From the NCBI RefSeq assembly GCF_003265705.1, contig NW_020313140.1, forward strand, positions 1,125,282 through 1,189,281: a DNA stretch of 64,000 nt. The letters run 5' to 3'. Of the stretch, positions 23,066 through 34,589 are shown in pieces. The position numbers were made by a program, and so were the translations under genes. Position 1 is the first letter of the stretch. Each line of letters opens with the position of its first letter. Source of the DNA: Callorhinus ursinus (taxonomy: Eukaryota > Chordata > Mammalia > Carnivora > Otariidae). The notes beneath the pieces were generated by a model that saw nothing but the letters and a program-made list of their open reading frames with translations, searched no databases and had not been told where the DNA came from.

Positions 23066-23183
23066 GGGGCACCCAGCTGGCCCAGTCCGGGGAGCATGTG
23101 ACTCTTGACCTTGGGGTCGTGAATTCAAGCCCCACTCTGAGTGTAGAGATTACTTAAAAATAAAATCTTTAAAAAAAAAAAAA
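23066..23183 (+). mobile_element. Short tRNA-type CAN-SINE
   Basis: GGGGCACCCAGCTGGCCCAG head, GAGTGTAGAGATTACTTAAA end, A-rich tail. Confidence 0.9.
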
Positions 23184-23410
23184 TCAGTATACTATGTATA
23201 CTTTGATATCTTTTCTTATACCTGTACAAATGGGTGCATCTGCAAAGCTGTTGTCTTATATAAGTGGTAACACACTGTAGTTTTTAACTCTTTCTCATCA
23301 TGTGTCTCAGAGATCTTGTCATTAGGACATGTAGAATTACCTTACTCCATGCTAAGAATATAGAATAATTTATTTAACTGTTCTCCTTTAATGGATTCCA
23401 TATTACCTTT

Positions 23411-23596
23411 ATTTTTTTTTAAGATTTTTATTTATTTATTTAAGAGAGAGAATGAGCAAGGAGGAGGGGCAGAGGAAGAGGGAGAAGCAGACTCCCTGCT
23501 GAGCAGGGAGCCCAATGCGGGACTCGATCCCAGGACCCTGGGATCATGACCTGAGCCAAAGGCAGATGGTTAACTAACTAAGCCACCCAGGCGCCC
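23411..23596 (-). mobile_element. CAN-SINE, antisense
   Basis: TTTTAAGATTTTTATTTATT to AGCCACCCAGGCGCCC, with short flanking TCCATAT repeats. Confidence 0.93.
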
Positions 23597-24029
23597 TCCA
23601 TATAAGCTTTTGCATATAGGTGTTTAAATCAGTTGAAATTTGCTTTAGTACAAGTTATGAGTTAGTGCTATATTTATGATCACTCATTGTCAAGGTTAGT
23701 TTTATAAACATGGCTGTTTTTATGTTGTATGTAGTTTTTACTCTTTATATTCCCACTGAATTGTAGTATTTTTTTTGGAAAGGCAGGAAAATAGAGATTT
23801 CGTTTTAAAAAGAGATGTAATTTAAACTTTAAAAAAATTTTAAATGGTAGTCTTAGCACTATTTATTGATTAATTTTTCCCTACTTATTGGAAATGATAC
23901 CTTTATTATATACTAAATTTTAAATGTTTTGGGGTCTTAGGGTCTATTTTTATTGTTTCTTCCCATCAGACTATTTTAGTATCAGTGTTTTTCCGTTTTA
24001 GTCACTGAGGCTTTAAAATACTGAAAAGA
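23597..24029. other. Intron, possibly old L1 debris
   Basis: T-rich text such as CTATTTTAGTATCAGTGTTT. No firm assignment. Confidence 0.3.
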
Positions 24030-24222
24030 GGGGCATCTGGGTGGCTCAGTCTGTTAAGTGTCTTGCCTTCTGCTCAGGTCATAATCCTGGGGTCCTGGGA
24101 TTGAGCTCTGTATCCAGCTCCCTGCTCCTCGGGAAGCTGCTTCTCCCACTCCCACTCCCCCTGCTTGTTCCCACCCTCACTGTCTCTCTGTCAAATAAAT
24201 AAAATCTTAAAAAAAAAAAAAA
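24030..24222 (+). mobile_element. CAN-SINE
   Basis: GGGGCATCTGGGTGGCTCAG head, CCCTGCTTGTTCCCACCC body, AAATAAATAAAATCTTAAAA tail. Confidence 0.93.
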
Positions 24223-24349
24223 TGTGCTTCAGAGAAAAGGCTTTATTCCAGAAAAGCCTTTCCATTCCAGGAAATTCTAGTATCATAGTCACCAACATTA
24301 AACACTTTAATTTTCCACAAAATTACATTTTAGAATTTGAAGAAATTAA

Positions 24350-24732
24350 CATATACATTAAATTAACAAAGCTAAGGTACAATAGAAAGAATCACCGAAG
24401 ACCAAAGTTAGTTCCTTGAAGACTAATAAAATATGCACACTGCTGGTAGAGTTGATCAATGAAGAACATTATGAGTTAAAAAGGAGATAAGCTATATATG
24501 AGAGATTAAAAAATGACTCTAAGCACGTTACACCCAACAAATAGTTGAGATGTACGTATTCCTAGGAAAAACCTACCCAAGAAGAAATAGCCTGAGTGCT
24601 TCTTTTCTATAAATGGAATTTTAATTTAAAATCTTATGGCAAAAAAAAAAGCAGCAGGACTGGACGGTTTACAAGAAAATTCAACCACATTTGAAATAAA
24701 AGGATCATTCTCGTCTCATTAAAACTCTTTAG
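24350..24732 (+). mobile_element. Old L1 ORF2 fragment
   Basis: CCAAAGTTAGTTCCTTGAAG, CCTAGGAAAAACCTACC and GCAGGACTGGACGGTTTACA match the reverse-transcriptase part of L1 ORF2, with many stops. Confidence 0.5.
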
Positions 24733-24863
24733 AGGCGCCTGGCTGGCTCAGTCGGTGGAGCTTGGGACTCTTGATCTCAGGGTTATAAGTTTGAGCCCCA
24801 GGTGGGTGTAGAGATACTTACATAAATAAATAAACTTTAAAAAAAAAAACAAAAACAATAAAA
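24733..24863 (+). mobile_element. Short tRNA-type CAN-SINE
   Basis: GGCGCCTGGCTGGCTCAGTC head and GGTGGGTGTAGAGATACTTA end. Flanked by CTCTTTAGAG-like repeats. Confidence 0.92.
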
Positions 24864-24927
24864 AACCTCTTTAGAGATGGTGAGGGAAGTAAGGAGGGGA
24901 ATACACATACAGAAAGTACATAAACAT

Positions 24928-25126
24928 GGGGCGCCTGGGTGGCTCAGTCGTTAAGCGTCTGCCTTCGGCTCAGGTCATGATCCCGGTGTCCTGGGATCGA
25001 GCCCCGCATCGGGCTCCCCGCTCTGCGGGAGGCCTGCTTCTCCTTCTCCCACTCCCCCTGCTTATGTTCCCTCTCTCGCTGTGTCTCTCTCTGTCGAATA
25101 AATAAAATCTTTAAAAAAAAAAAAAA
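24928..25126 (+). mobile_element. CAN-SINE, near consensus
   Basis: Near-consensus copy (GTTAAGCGTCTGCCTTCGGC) with a CTCTGTCGAATAAATAAAAT tail. Flanked by ACATAAA. Confidence 0.95.
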
Positions 25127-25812
25127 ACATAAATCAGGTTAAAATTTTTTTCCCAAAGTTAACAACCAATGTAGACATAGAAGGGGTGAATGTATGGAAC
25201 ACTGCTAGCTAGCATCCCATGTGCCTTCCCAATCACAAACTGCTTGCCTACCATTAGCCATAATCAGTCTCCTGACTTCTAAGGTAACCACATCTATAAC
25301 TTTTTTAATACCATTTAAGTATGTAACCCTGACAATATTCTTTAGTTTATCCTTACTGAACTTCATTTAGATGGAATTTATACATGAAATATGCTTTTGT
25401 GTCTCACCTTTTTTGCTCACCATATATATACATGTTAAACCATCTATGTTGTTACACATTGCTGTAGTTACCTTCTTTTTATTGTGTACTAATCCGTTGT
25501 TTGTCTACAATACAGTTTTTCCATTTTACTGTTGGGTTATTTCCACTTTGAGGCTATTATCCAAAAATGTTTCTCTTAAAATTCCTTTAATGTCCACTGA
25601 TGGATGTGGGCACTCATTTCTTTACGGTGTATTCCAGGGAATGGAATTAATGAATAAAGTAAAGGTTTTTGTCCCAAGACTTAATTTCAGGCTATGGTGT
25701 ATTAAGCCAGTGTAGAACAGAACACAGTAGTTTCTCTTCTGTAAGAGAAACAGAAGCACGTATGTATGCAAGCTTGCTATATGACAGAGGTAACACTGCA
25801 ATAGGGACAGAA
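25127..25812. other. Intron, probable old L1 debris
   Basis: TTACACATTGCTGTAGTTAC and GGTGTATTCCAGGGAATGGA recall antisense L1 text. Low certainty. Confidence 0.3.
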
Positions 25813-26005
25813 GGGGCGCCTCGGTGGCTCAGTCGGTTAAGCGGCTGCCTTCGGCTCAGGTCATGATCCCAGGGTCCTGGAATCGAGCCCCGCCTCGGGC
25901 TCCTTGCTTGGTGGAGAGCCTGCTTCTCCCTCTCCCTCTGTCTGCTGCTCTGCCTACTTGTGCTCTCTCTCTATCTCTGTTAAATAAAAATCTTAAAAAA
26001 AATAA
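25813..26005 (+). mobile_element. CAN-SINE
   Basis: Perfect 13-base target duplication AATAGGGACAGAA at 25800-25812 and 26006-26018. Confidence 0.95.
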
Positions 26006-26059
26006 AATAGGGACAGAAAACAATATTTAATAAATTGTGCCCTAAAAGTTGATATCACA

Positions 26060-26231
26060 GGGCGCCTGGGTGGCTCAGTTGGTCAAGCGACTGCCTTCAG
26101 CTCAGGTCATGATCCGGGATCGAGTCCCACTTCGGGCTCCCTGCTTGGCGGGGAGTCTGCTTTTCCCTTTGACCCTACCCCCTCTTGTGCTCTCTCTCTC
26201 TCAAATAAATAAATAAAATCTTTAAAAAAAA
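26060..26231 (+). mobile_element. CAN-SINE
   Basis: Eleven-base target duplication TTGATATCACA at 26049-26059 and 26232-26242. Confidence 0.95.
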
Positions 26232-26479
26232 TTGATATCACATAGTAATGGAAAAGAAATTGGATTCTGTCTTATCCTGTATAATAAAATTAATTCCCAG
26301 TTGACTGAATCCATAAGCATTAAAAGCAAAACTTTTTAAACTTTCTAAGTCTAATAGATGGAAGGAGAAAAATATCACAACCCTGTTGTCAGGAAGGATT
26401 TCATAAACAAGATATCAAAAGCAGTAATCATACAAGTAAAGACTGATATACTGGATTATATTAAAACTAAGAATTTCCA

Positions 26480-26668
26480 GGGGTGCCTGGCTGGCTCAGT
26501 CATTAAGCGTCTGCCTGCGGCTCAGGTCATGATCCCAGGGCCCTGGGTTTGAGCCCCGCATCAGGCTCCCCGCTCCGCAGGAAGCCTGCTTCTCCCTCTC
26601 CCACTCCCCCTGCTTGTGTTCCCTCTCCCGCTGTGTCTCTCTCTGTCAAATAAATAAATAAAATCTTT
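26480..26668 (+). mobile_element. CAN-SINE inside an L1 fragment
   Basis: GGGTGCCTGGCTGGCTCAGT head and AATAAATAAAATCTTT tail. I see no clear target duplication. Confidence 0.93.
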
Positions 26669-26716
26669 ACTACGGAAATTCTCTAGACTCTTCCAATAAA
26701 ACCTATGCCATAATTG
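26669..26716 (+). repeat. 48-base segment also present at 57247-57294
   Basis: The two copies (AAATTCTCTAGACTCTTCCA core) match at 45 of 48 positions by eye. Both lie just after a + strand SINE tail. Confidence 0.9.
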
Positions 26717-27238
26717 GGCATAAGAAGCTAAGGATTTCTACTCATCAAACATCATCATGGCAAATATATGAAGACTTGCTACAAAGTGGGAAATTTATAA
26801 CACATATAATGTGTATAGTTTTGGTATCCAGAATATATAACAAAAAAAATGTGTTACAAATAAATTCTATATAATCTAGCAGTTCCCCTTTAGAAAGCTC
26901 TTGCCCAGCAATCACCAGAAAACACTTTTCAGAAAGGTAGTAGCAAGATTGGTTATAACATATAGAAAATGGAAATATCCAAGATTACCGTTAAAAGGAA
27001 TAAATATATTCTAGTTTTTCACACAATGGAATATGATATGGTAATAAAAATAATGAATTACAGCTGATATGTAATAATAATGGATGAGTCTTAGAAACAT
27101 AATATTAAGTAAAAAAAAAGTCCCTAAAAATGATTTACTAGCTGGTACTGTTTTTATAAAGCAAAAGAAAAAGAAAAACCATGGAAACTGAACAAAGTAT
27201 TGTATTGATGTAGATAAATATATCATAAAACCATATTT

Positions 27239-27450
27239 TATCTTTTTTATTTATTTCTTTTAGAGAGCACACATGCAAGTCGAGGGGGGGTGGGTGGTGG
27301 AGGTGCAGAGGGAGAGAGAGAGACTCTTAAGCAGGTTCTGTGGCCAGTGTAGAGCCCCACAAGGGGCTTGATCTCATGACCCTAAGATCATGACCTGCAC
27401 CAAAATCAAGAGTCTGGCACTTAACTGACTGAGCCACCCAGGCTCCCCCA
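27239..27450 (-). mobile_element. CAN-SINE, antisense
   Basis: TTTTTATTTATTTCTTTTAG to GACTGAGCCACCCAGGCTCC. Flanked by CATAAAAC. Confidence 0.88.
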
Positions 27451-27454
27451 TAAA

Positions 27455-27650
27455 ACTTTTTTTTTTTTTTTTTCTTCAGAGAAAGAGTGCATGCACTGGG
27501 GGAGCGGGGAGGGGGGAGATTGAGAATCTCAAGTAGACTCACTGCAGAGTGCAGAGCTCACCTCGGGCCTCAATCTCATGATCCTGAGATCATGACCTGA
27601 GCCGAAACCAAGGGTCGGGTACTCAGCCTACTGAGCCACCCAGGCGCCCC
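27455..27650 (-). mobile_element. CAN-SINE, antisense
   Basis: Poly-T, then AGAGAAAGAGTGCATGCACT, to CTACTGAGCCACCCAGGCGC. Confidence 0.88.
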
Positions 27651-27848
27651 TTGAAATAATATTGTTTTAAAGCCATTAGGCATAGGTATCCAAATGGGGT
27701 ATGGAAACCATGGTGACCCTGGGTTTGATGTTAGAGACCTAATGGAGTGAGGAGTTGGGCCATGGTACAAAGTAGGGAGAGCAGCAGTGCAGTGTAGGGT
27801 GTCAGAGGCTAAGTAGAATGAGATGGATGTTCTTGTAAAGGGAGTGTA

Positions 27849-27958
27849 CAGGGTGGCATAGTTGTGTAAGCATCCAGCTCTTGATTTTGTCTCAAGTTAG
27901 GATCTCGGGATTGTGAGATCAAGCCCCATGTCAGGCTCCACACTTGGCGGGGAGTCTG

Positions 27959-27998
<40 letters not shown>

Positions 27999-28013
27999 CT
28001 CCTCTGCCCCTGC

Positions 28014-28058
<45 letters not shown>

Positions 28059-28098
28059 CTCTCTCTCTCTCTCTCAAATAAATAAATCTTTAAAACAG
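27849..28098 (+). mobile_element. Diverged CAN-SINE with expanded CT/CA body
   Basis: A diverged tRNA part (GGATCTCGGGATTGTGAGAT) leads into long TC, CA and CT runs and an AAATAAATAAATCTTTAAAA tail. Confidence 0.8.
27959..28075. repeat. (TC)n-(CA)n-(CT)n microsatellite
   Basis: About 20 TC, 19 CA and 11 CT units lie inside the body of a SINE. Confidence 0.97.
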
Positions 28099-28449
28099 AG
28101 AGAATAAGTGCCTAGTGTTGGATATAGATACCAGCAAGGTTAGGAAGTTGTCCATCCCAGACTTCATTAATAAGAATTTTTAAAATTCTGTGAATAGGCA
28201 TTTGCATTTCTTGTAAGCTGTCATGGTAATTCTGATGTGTGTGGTCTATGGACAGCACATGGGGAAACGTGGCACTTGGAGCATTTATATATGTAGGTGA
28301 TAAGCAGGAAAGCAGAAAACATTTTTGATTGCAGAAGAAAGAAATAAGGCACAGAAGTAGAAATGAATTTGCCTGGAAAGGAGAACAGTAAAAAATAATA
28401 AATTAAATGATTAAACACTTAAGAACAGGTAAAAAGATAATAAGTTGAT

Positions 28450-28483
28450 TGGATAGACGGATGGATGGGTAGATAGATAGATC
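28450..28483. repeat. Short GATG/GATA tetranucleotide tract
   Basis: GGATGGATGGGTAGATAGAT and neighbours. Confidence 0.85.
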
Positions 28484-28489
28484 CTATAA

Positions 28490-29600
28490 CCAAGTATGAT
28501 GTATCCCAGTTATGTAAGATTTGTTCAACAATTAAAAGTCAATTAAGGTTATTCATCACATCAAAAGGCTGAAGAAAAATCACACGAATGCCAATAAATG
28601 AAGAAACATAATTTCACAGACTCTAATACATGTTTGTGATAAAAACTCTGAGCATTCTATGATCAGAAAGAAACTACCTCAACATAATAAAGGCCATGCA
28701 CAAAAAAAAACACAGCCGACAGCCTCAGTGGTGAGAGGTTGAGAGCTTTCCCCTGATGCCAGGAACGAGGGAAGGTGCCCTCCTGTGCCACTTCAACACA
28801 GCAGAGTATTAAAATTCCCAACCAGAGCCGTCGGGCAAGAAAGAAGTAAAAGGCATCCACATTGTAAAGGAAAAAATAAAATTAGCTCTGTTCACAGATG
28901 CCATGATCTTATATGCCAAAAACCTTGAATATCTCACACAAAAACTATTAAAGCTACTGAACAAGTTCAGCAAAGTTGAGAACACAGAATCCACATACAA
29001 AATCAGCTGCATTTCTGTAAACCAACAATTTTCCCAAAAGGTCCCAAAAGGAAATTAAGAAAACAATTCTTCTTACGGTAGCATCAAAAAGAATAGAATA
29101 GTTAAGAATAAATTTAGGAAGGCAAAACTTGTATGTTGAAAACTACAAAACAGGGCGCCTGGGTGGCTCAATTGGTTAAGTGTCTGCCTTTGGCTTAGGT
29201 CATGATCTCAGGGTCCTGGGATAGAGTCCTCCGTCAGACTCCCTGCTCTGCGGGGAGTCTGCTTCTCCCTTGCCCCTCCTCCCACTCATTCTCTCAATCT
29301 CTCTCTCTTTTTCAAATAAATAAAATCTTAAAAAAAAAAACAAAACTACAAAACATTGTTTAGTGAAATGAAAGAAGACGTGAATAAATGGAAAGACAGC
29401 TTGTGTTCATGGACTGGAAGACCTAATGTTAAAATACCAGAACTACCCAAAGCGATCTACAGATTCAGTGCACAATCCCAGTGATGTTTTTTATGAAAAT
29501 AGAAAAACCTATCCTAAAATTCATCAGGAATCTCAAGGAATCCCAAACAGCCAAAACAATCTTGAAAAAGAATGAAATTAGAGAACTGACTCTTCCGGTT
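28490..29600 (+). mobile_element. Old L1 ORF2 fragment, interrupted by a SINE
   Basis: TGTATCCCAGTTATGTAAGA, TCTGTAAACCAACAA, GGAAAGACAGCTTGTGTTCA and CCAAAACAATCTTGAAAAAG are standard phrases of the L1 reverse-transcriptase region in sense orientation. Stops and indels make it inactive. Confidence 0.85.
29153..29341 (+). mobile_element. CAN-SINE inserted in L1 ORF2 remnant
   Basis: Perfect 14-base target duplication AAAACTACAAAACA at 29139-29152 and 29342-29355. Confidence 0.96.
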
Positions 29601-29906
29601 TTTTTCTTTTTCTCACCTTTTTGCACTGTCTAGAACTTTTTTCTTTGATGCTGAACATATGATGAGAGCAGACAATTTCCTTGTCCATAATATTAGGGAA
29701 ACAGTTTGTTCTTTTTGCCTCAGACTCAGTAGTGAAAGACTATGTAGGAAATTCCCTGCCATGTCATTGCTTTGGTCGCAAGGGCCCTAGCAATCTGTTT
29801 GCTTATGTTTGTGTTTTTTATAATTTCTAGGGTTTTTAGTTTTACTTAGTGGAACGATAAGTGGCAGTATCTATTCCATCTCTGCCTGGAACTGGAATTG
29901 GCTTAG

Positions 29907-30089
29907 TTTTTTTTTTTTAAGATTTTATTTATTTGAGAGAGAGAGAGCACGCGGGAGCACAAGCTGGGGGAGAGCAGAGAAAGTGGGAGAAGCAGACTCC
30001 ACACTGAGCAGGGAGCCTGACGTGGGGCTCCAGGATCACAACTTGAGCTGAAGGCAGATGCTTAACAGACTGAGCCACTCAGGCGCCCC
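29907..30089 (-). mobile_element. CAN-SINE, antisense
   Basis: TTTTTTAAGATTTTATTTAT to GACTGAGCCACTCAGGCGCC, with imperfect flanking GGAATTGGCTTA / GGAATCAACTTA. Confidence 0.93.
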
Positions 30090-31044
30090 AGGAATCAACT
30101 TAATTTTTAAAGATGTTTTTGACTGACTTAGAATTCTATTTTAACAGGCCTTTCCTCCTTCCCCTCTTTCTCCCCTTCCTCCTCCTTTAGTACTTACAGA
30201 TGTTATATCATTGCCTTCTGGCTTGCATTGTTTCAGACAGGAAATCTGCACTCATTCTTATTTTTGTACTCCTGTATAGGTTGTGTATTTTGTCCTCTCG
30301 CTTCTTAAATTTTCTTGAGTAGTTTTTAGCGATTTACTATGATATGCCTTGTTTTATTTGAATTTGTATTGTTTATGGTTTGTTTAGCTTCTTGGAACTT
30401 TAAGTTTATACTTTTTATCAAATTTAGAAAATATTTGGCCATGAATCTTTGGGTTTTTTTCCCTGTGAATTTCTTTACATTGTAAATGTTGCATAATTGT
30501 GTGTGTGGTTTTTGTTCTTTTCCCAATGTTCAGGGTTTTTTGGTAGGCAGTTAAGTTACTTGTGGTTTGGCTTAGATTCTTTTCAAGACTGTTTTTAAGC
30601 TTTATTAGTGCTGGTCTTTAGTCGAGGAATAGTTGAGCTATATGGAAATGAGTGATACTCCCCTCTGGGATATCTGTGGAATGCCCTAGTATTAGGCAGT
30701 GTCCTTGCACTCTGCCTTGTGGAATCACCTGCCATCGTGTGTGAGCTCTGGGAGTTGTTCAGGTTACAACATACAGTAGGTTGGTGGTTCTTTGTCCAGC
30801 CTTATAGAATTTCACCCTGCATGTACACAACCTAGCATTTAGCAGTGTACTATGGGAGGCCCTTACAGATTTCTAGAATTACTTTCCTCTGTGGCTTTCT
30901 CCACGCCAGTACTCTGCCCCAGCAGTCCCGGTGCCCTCAACCTCTCTGCTTTCTGTTCAGTTCATCACGTTGGCTGTTCTCTGCTGTGGCTCTTCTCCTT
31001 CCACCATCACCCTCCCTACAAAGGGAAATTGCTCTAGGACCATT

Positions 31045-31185
31045 CTTTTTTTTTTTTTTTCCCCTTAAGTAGGCTCCACACCCAGCGTGGAGCCCCACAC
31101 AGGCCCGAACGCACAGCCCTGAGATCAAGACTTGAGCCAAGATCAAGAGCTGGACTCGAAACTGGTTGAACCACCCAGGCGCCTT
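31045..31185 (-). mobile_element. Short tRNA-type CAN-SINE, antisense
   Basis: TTAAGTAGGCTCCACACCCA to GAACCACCCAGGCGCC. Lies 265 bases upstream of exon 6. Confidence 0.85.
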
Positions 31186-31450
31186 CTTATTTTTTTTTTC
31201 TTTCTTTTTTTCTTTTCCGTTTTCTCAGGGTCAGAGTGCTGTCCTGTTATCCAGTGCCTGCTAAGTGTTTCGTAAACCTCCAGGTTTACAGTAGTTTACT
31301 GTATTTCTAATAGTTTCTGTCAGGAGGACAAGTCTGGTATCTGTTACTCCATCACAGTCAGATGAGGAAGTCCCGTACCTTGTGTTTTACTTGCTGTCTT
31401 GTTCTTTAAATAGCCAATAATAAACATTTCCTTTAAACTTGTCTTTCTAG

Positions 31451-31630
31451 CTTTACTGAAGCAGCAGTTGAGATTCCCAGTCCTCCTGAAACCCCAGCCA
31501 AGCCTCCCGAACCTGAAAATACCTTGCAGCCTGTGCTTTCTCTCATCCCAAGGGAAAAGAAGGCCCCACGTCCCCCAAAGAAGAAGTATCAGAAAGCAGG
31601 GCTGTATTCTGACGTTTACAAAACTACAGA
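31451..31630 (+). CDS. ASH1L: ASH1L coding exon (probable exon 6), 180 bases, phase 2-2
   Basis: The acceptor is CTTGTCTTTCTAG and the donor GTAAGTAG. The first base completes a serine codon begun as AG in the previous exon. It then reads [20 protein letters not shown], and later [32 protein letters not shown] and TT. This is the proline/lysine-rich linker that leads to the pre-SET region in ASH1L, with the conserved [14 protein letters not shown] motif. The last two bases (GA) pair with the first base of the exon at 61583 to give aspartate. At 180 bases with symmetric phase the exon could be skipped without a frameshift. It sits between 9.7 kb and 30 kb introns. Confidence 0.98.
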
Positions 31631-32187
31631 GTAAGTAGTATTACCTATCAGCTGACAGGCTTTGCAGACCTGTTATTCTTCCATGTTCGAAAAAACACTT
31701 TTGAGTATCAGAAAACATGATACAAGTGTAATGTACACAGATAAGAATCTCAGCACAAACACCTTGGTGTTCACTTTTCTCATGATACTGCCCTGTGCTG
31801 TTTGGGGCTGATTATTTTCTCAGATCTTTTTCTGGGGTGGTTGGTTTTTGTTTGTTTCATTTTTTTATTTAAATTCTAGTTAGTTGGCATAGTATAACAC
31901 TAATTTCAGTATCTTCCCTCATCTTTATCTTCTCTCTGCCTGTCTAAATTATATATCTGTAGTTTGGATTCTAATGGTGCCTTTTTTCTTAATTAAACAT
32001 AAGAAAAATGGCACTATGTGTGTATCTCTAATGACCTTGATGATTTTCTGCATTCATTCTTCATTCATTGAATGCTTTCTTGTTTCCAAACACTTTGTCA
32101 GATGAGTAAAATATACTTCTTGTAAGAACGTCCTCTTCCCTTGGGAAGGTACAGCTGAAGAAGCACTCTCAAGAATCTGTAGAGCTT
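31631..32187. other. ASH1L: Start of the 30-kb intron after exon 6
   Basis: Consensus donor, then unassigned sequence. ATTCTAGTTAGTTGGCATAG at 31874-31893 is a short L1-like phrase. Confidence 0.5.
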
Positions 32188-32327
32188 GGGGGCGCCTAGG
32201 GGCCTCAGTCAGTTGGGTGTCTGCCTTCGGCTTGGGTCATGTTCCCCGGGGCCTGGGATCAAGCCCTGCATCGGGCTCCGTGCTCAGCAGGAAGCCTGCT
32301 TCTCCCTCTCCCCCTGCTCATGTGCAC

Positions 32328-32386
<59 letters not shown>

Positions 32387-32409
32387 TAGATAAATAAAAA
32401 ATATTTAAA
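32188..32409 (+). mobile_element. CAN-SINE with long CT run
   Basis: GGGGGCGCCTAGGGGCCTCA head. About 25 CT units at 32334-32383, tail ACTAGATAAATAAAAAATAT. Confidence 0.92.
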
Positions 32410-32947
32410 GTAGAGCCTGAAGAGATACCACCTGTCACTGAGTAAGAGGTATCTCAGAGAATACAGTTGAGGTAGGTTCTGGAAGTTCAGTACTAGTTTG
32501 CAAGGTAGAAAAGGGCATTCCAGTTGAAGAGGATAGCCTGTCCTAGGCACATACTAGGATGCAAAGATTTTTCAGTGCTTCTGAAATGTAGTGGTGTTGT
32601 GGAAAATAAGCACTGCTTGATAGAGATCACAAAACCATGGACCTAATGGACTCTTGAGATACTTACCTCATTAAGCTGTAGGAAATTAAATAGGATATTT
32701 TTAGGAAAGGAAAAGTGCAAATATGTGTTATAAGGAGCTCTAGCCCCAGAGCGGAAAATGAATGAGGGGTGACTAATGGGAGAAACGCAGTGTCCCTCAG
32801 AAGGTCGTGACGGTCTGAATTTTGGCAAGAAAGAGTGAAATAGAAAGAGGAAAGAGTAGATTTTAGAGCTATATCTTACTTGGTGTGGTTAAAGTGATCT
32901 CCATGTAAACCACAGCACCTTATTTTGCATTGAAAAGATTTTCTATT
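32410..32947. other. Intron, no feature recognised
   Basis: Moderately diverged sequence, perhaps old L2 debris. Not assigned. Confidence 0.35.
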
Positions 32948-33150
32948 AGGACACATGTGTGGCTCAGTTGGTTAAGTGTCCACCTTCAGCTCAAGTCATG
33001 ATCTCAGGGTCCTGGGATAGAGCCCTGCATTGGGTTCCCTGTTCAGCGGGGAGCCTGCTTCTCCCTCTGCCTGCTACTCCCCCTGCTTGTGTGTTCTCTC
33101 TCTCTCTCTCTCTCTCTCTGACAAATAAATAAATAAAATCTTAAAAAAAA
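32948..33150 (+). mobile_element. CAN-SINE
   Basis: Perfect 15-base target duplication AAAAGATTTTCTATT at 32933-32947 and 33151-33165. Confidence 0.95.
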
Positions 33151-33165
33151 AAAAGATTTTCTATT

Positions 33166-33563
33166 TATTTGCCACTGAAGTAGATGCCACATAAGCTGTT
33201 TGTACTCTGTTCCTGCTTCTTGGATCATGAAAATGTTTTAATCATTAAGCTTATTAGTTTCAGCTCCCAAAATAGGAAATTCTCTCAAATATCCAAGACT
33301 TGAAGAAGATAGACATTCATTTTCCTTTAATGTAAAAAACGTTATGAAGTACACACTTCAGGGTTAATGTGGGAACTTCACAGTATCTTCAGGGATCTAG
33401 AATCCTTTCTTTCTGTTCTTCCATCTCAGCATTAAGCTTCCATTTCTGTGGTTACCTGTTATTCCAACATAGCTGCTAGAGTTCAGCCATAAGGTCATCA
33501 TTTTAGAAAGCAGAAAAGAAGAAAGGGAGTATAAAAAGCATGCAGCTTCTTTGCAAGGAAACA
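33166..33563. other. Intron, no feature recognised
   Basis: No recognised repeat or exon. Confidence 0.4.
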
Positions 33564-33564
33564 G

Positions 33565-33906
33565 TATGAAGTGAATGTGTCTTCCCATCCCCAACCCCAA
33601 AATTCATAATTTGAATCCCTAGTCCCTGATGTGATGGTATTTGGAGGTAGGGCTTTTGGGAAGTAATTAGGTCATGAGGGGGTAGCCCTGGTGAACAGGA
33701 TTAGTGGCCTTAGAAGAAAACACAGAGAGGTGATCTCTCTCCACTGTGTGAGGAGTAGCAAGAAGGTGGCATTGCAAGCCAGGAAGAGTGTTCTCACTGG
33801 AATTCAACCCTGATCTTGGACTTTCTAGCCTCCAGAAGAGTGAGAAATAAAAATTTGTTTTTTAAGCCACCCATTAATGTATTACAGCAGCCCAGACTGA
33901 CTAAGA
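33565..33906 (+). mobile_element. Solitary LTR of the MLT1 (ERVL-MaLR) type
   Basis: ATGTGATGGTATTTGGAGGT, GAAGTAATTAGGTCATGAGG, TTGGACTTTCTAGCCTCCAG and AGCCCAGACTGACTAAG are landmarks of this old mammalian LTR class. There is no internal viral sequence. The exact subfamily is not resolved. Confidence 0.65.
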
Positions 33907-34267
33907 AAGGAAGCTTACAAAATATAGTCCCTGGCTAGAACATAATCACAGAACCACACTTCAGCCACATCAGGCTGGGAAATAATGGTTAATATTTCAG
34001 ATGATGGTGCCTAAAAAAAAATTAGCATTCTGTAACTATAAATGAGAAAATGGAAATGTATTTTGGAAAGAGCTATTTTAGTTATAATTTTAAGCAATGT
34101 TCTCAGTTTTCTGCTCAATAATTTTAAGTTCAATTTTTATTTCTGTGTGTACTAATGTACTTTTTGTGAATTAAATCCCTTAAAAAAGGAGATTAATAAT
34201 AAAGTCAGACTGTGAGTCAAAAGATCAGTATCTTCAACCACATCGGTGTTTTAAAATGTCTCTCATC

Positions 34268-34440
34268 AGGGGAGGCCTGGGTAGTTCAGTTGGTTAGCGT
34301 CCGACTCTTGATTTTGGCTCAGGTCATGATCTCAGGGCTGTGAGATCGAGCCCTGTATCAGGCTCTGTGGTCAGTGGGGAGTCTGCTTGAGATTCTCTTC
34401 CTTTCCCTCTCCCTCCCCCTTGTTTATGTAAGAACGAGCT
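34268..34440 (+). mobile_element. CAN-SINE, tail lost
   Basis: GGGGAGGCCTGGGTAGTTCA head to CCCTTGTTTATGTAAG, with no A-rich tail. An old copy. Confidence 0.88.
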
Positions 34441-34589
34441 ACTCACCTCTTAGAAATGAGGAAGACAATGGGTTTATTTTGGAATATTTTGAAGAAATTG
34501 ATCAGACTGATACATGTATACATTTTTACAAATTGTGAAGCCAGTATATTTTTGTGGGCTGGTTGGTTATTGTTTGTAGCAATTTGGGG

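Larger units (their letters stand above)
26232..27238 (+). mobile_element. Old L1 3'-region fragment, interrupted by a SINE
   Basis: GATATACTGGATTATATTAA, then CACAATGGAATATGATATGG and ATGGATGAGTCTTAGAAACA match the 3' part of old L1 or HAL1 elements in sense orientation. Confidence 0.5.
29601..31440 (-). mobile_element. Old L1 fragments, antisense
   Basis: GTTATATCATTGCCTTCTGG, TACTATGATATGCCTTGTTT and GAAAATATTTGGCCATGAAT follow antisense L1 5' and ORF1-side text. Assignment is firm only for 30120-30460. Two SINEs interrupt it. Confidence 0.45.

Noticed and set aside
27959..28075. Regular short repeats considered as an array of functional units
   Set aside because: Simple dinucleotide microsatellites inside a SINE. 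No spacer structure, so not a CRISPR-like array.
33565..33906. Possible endogenous retrovirus gene remnants
   Set aside because: Only a solitary LTR is visible. No gag, pol or env text was found around it.
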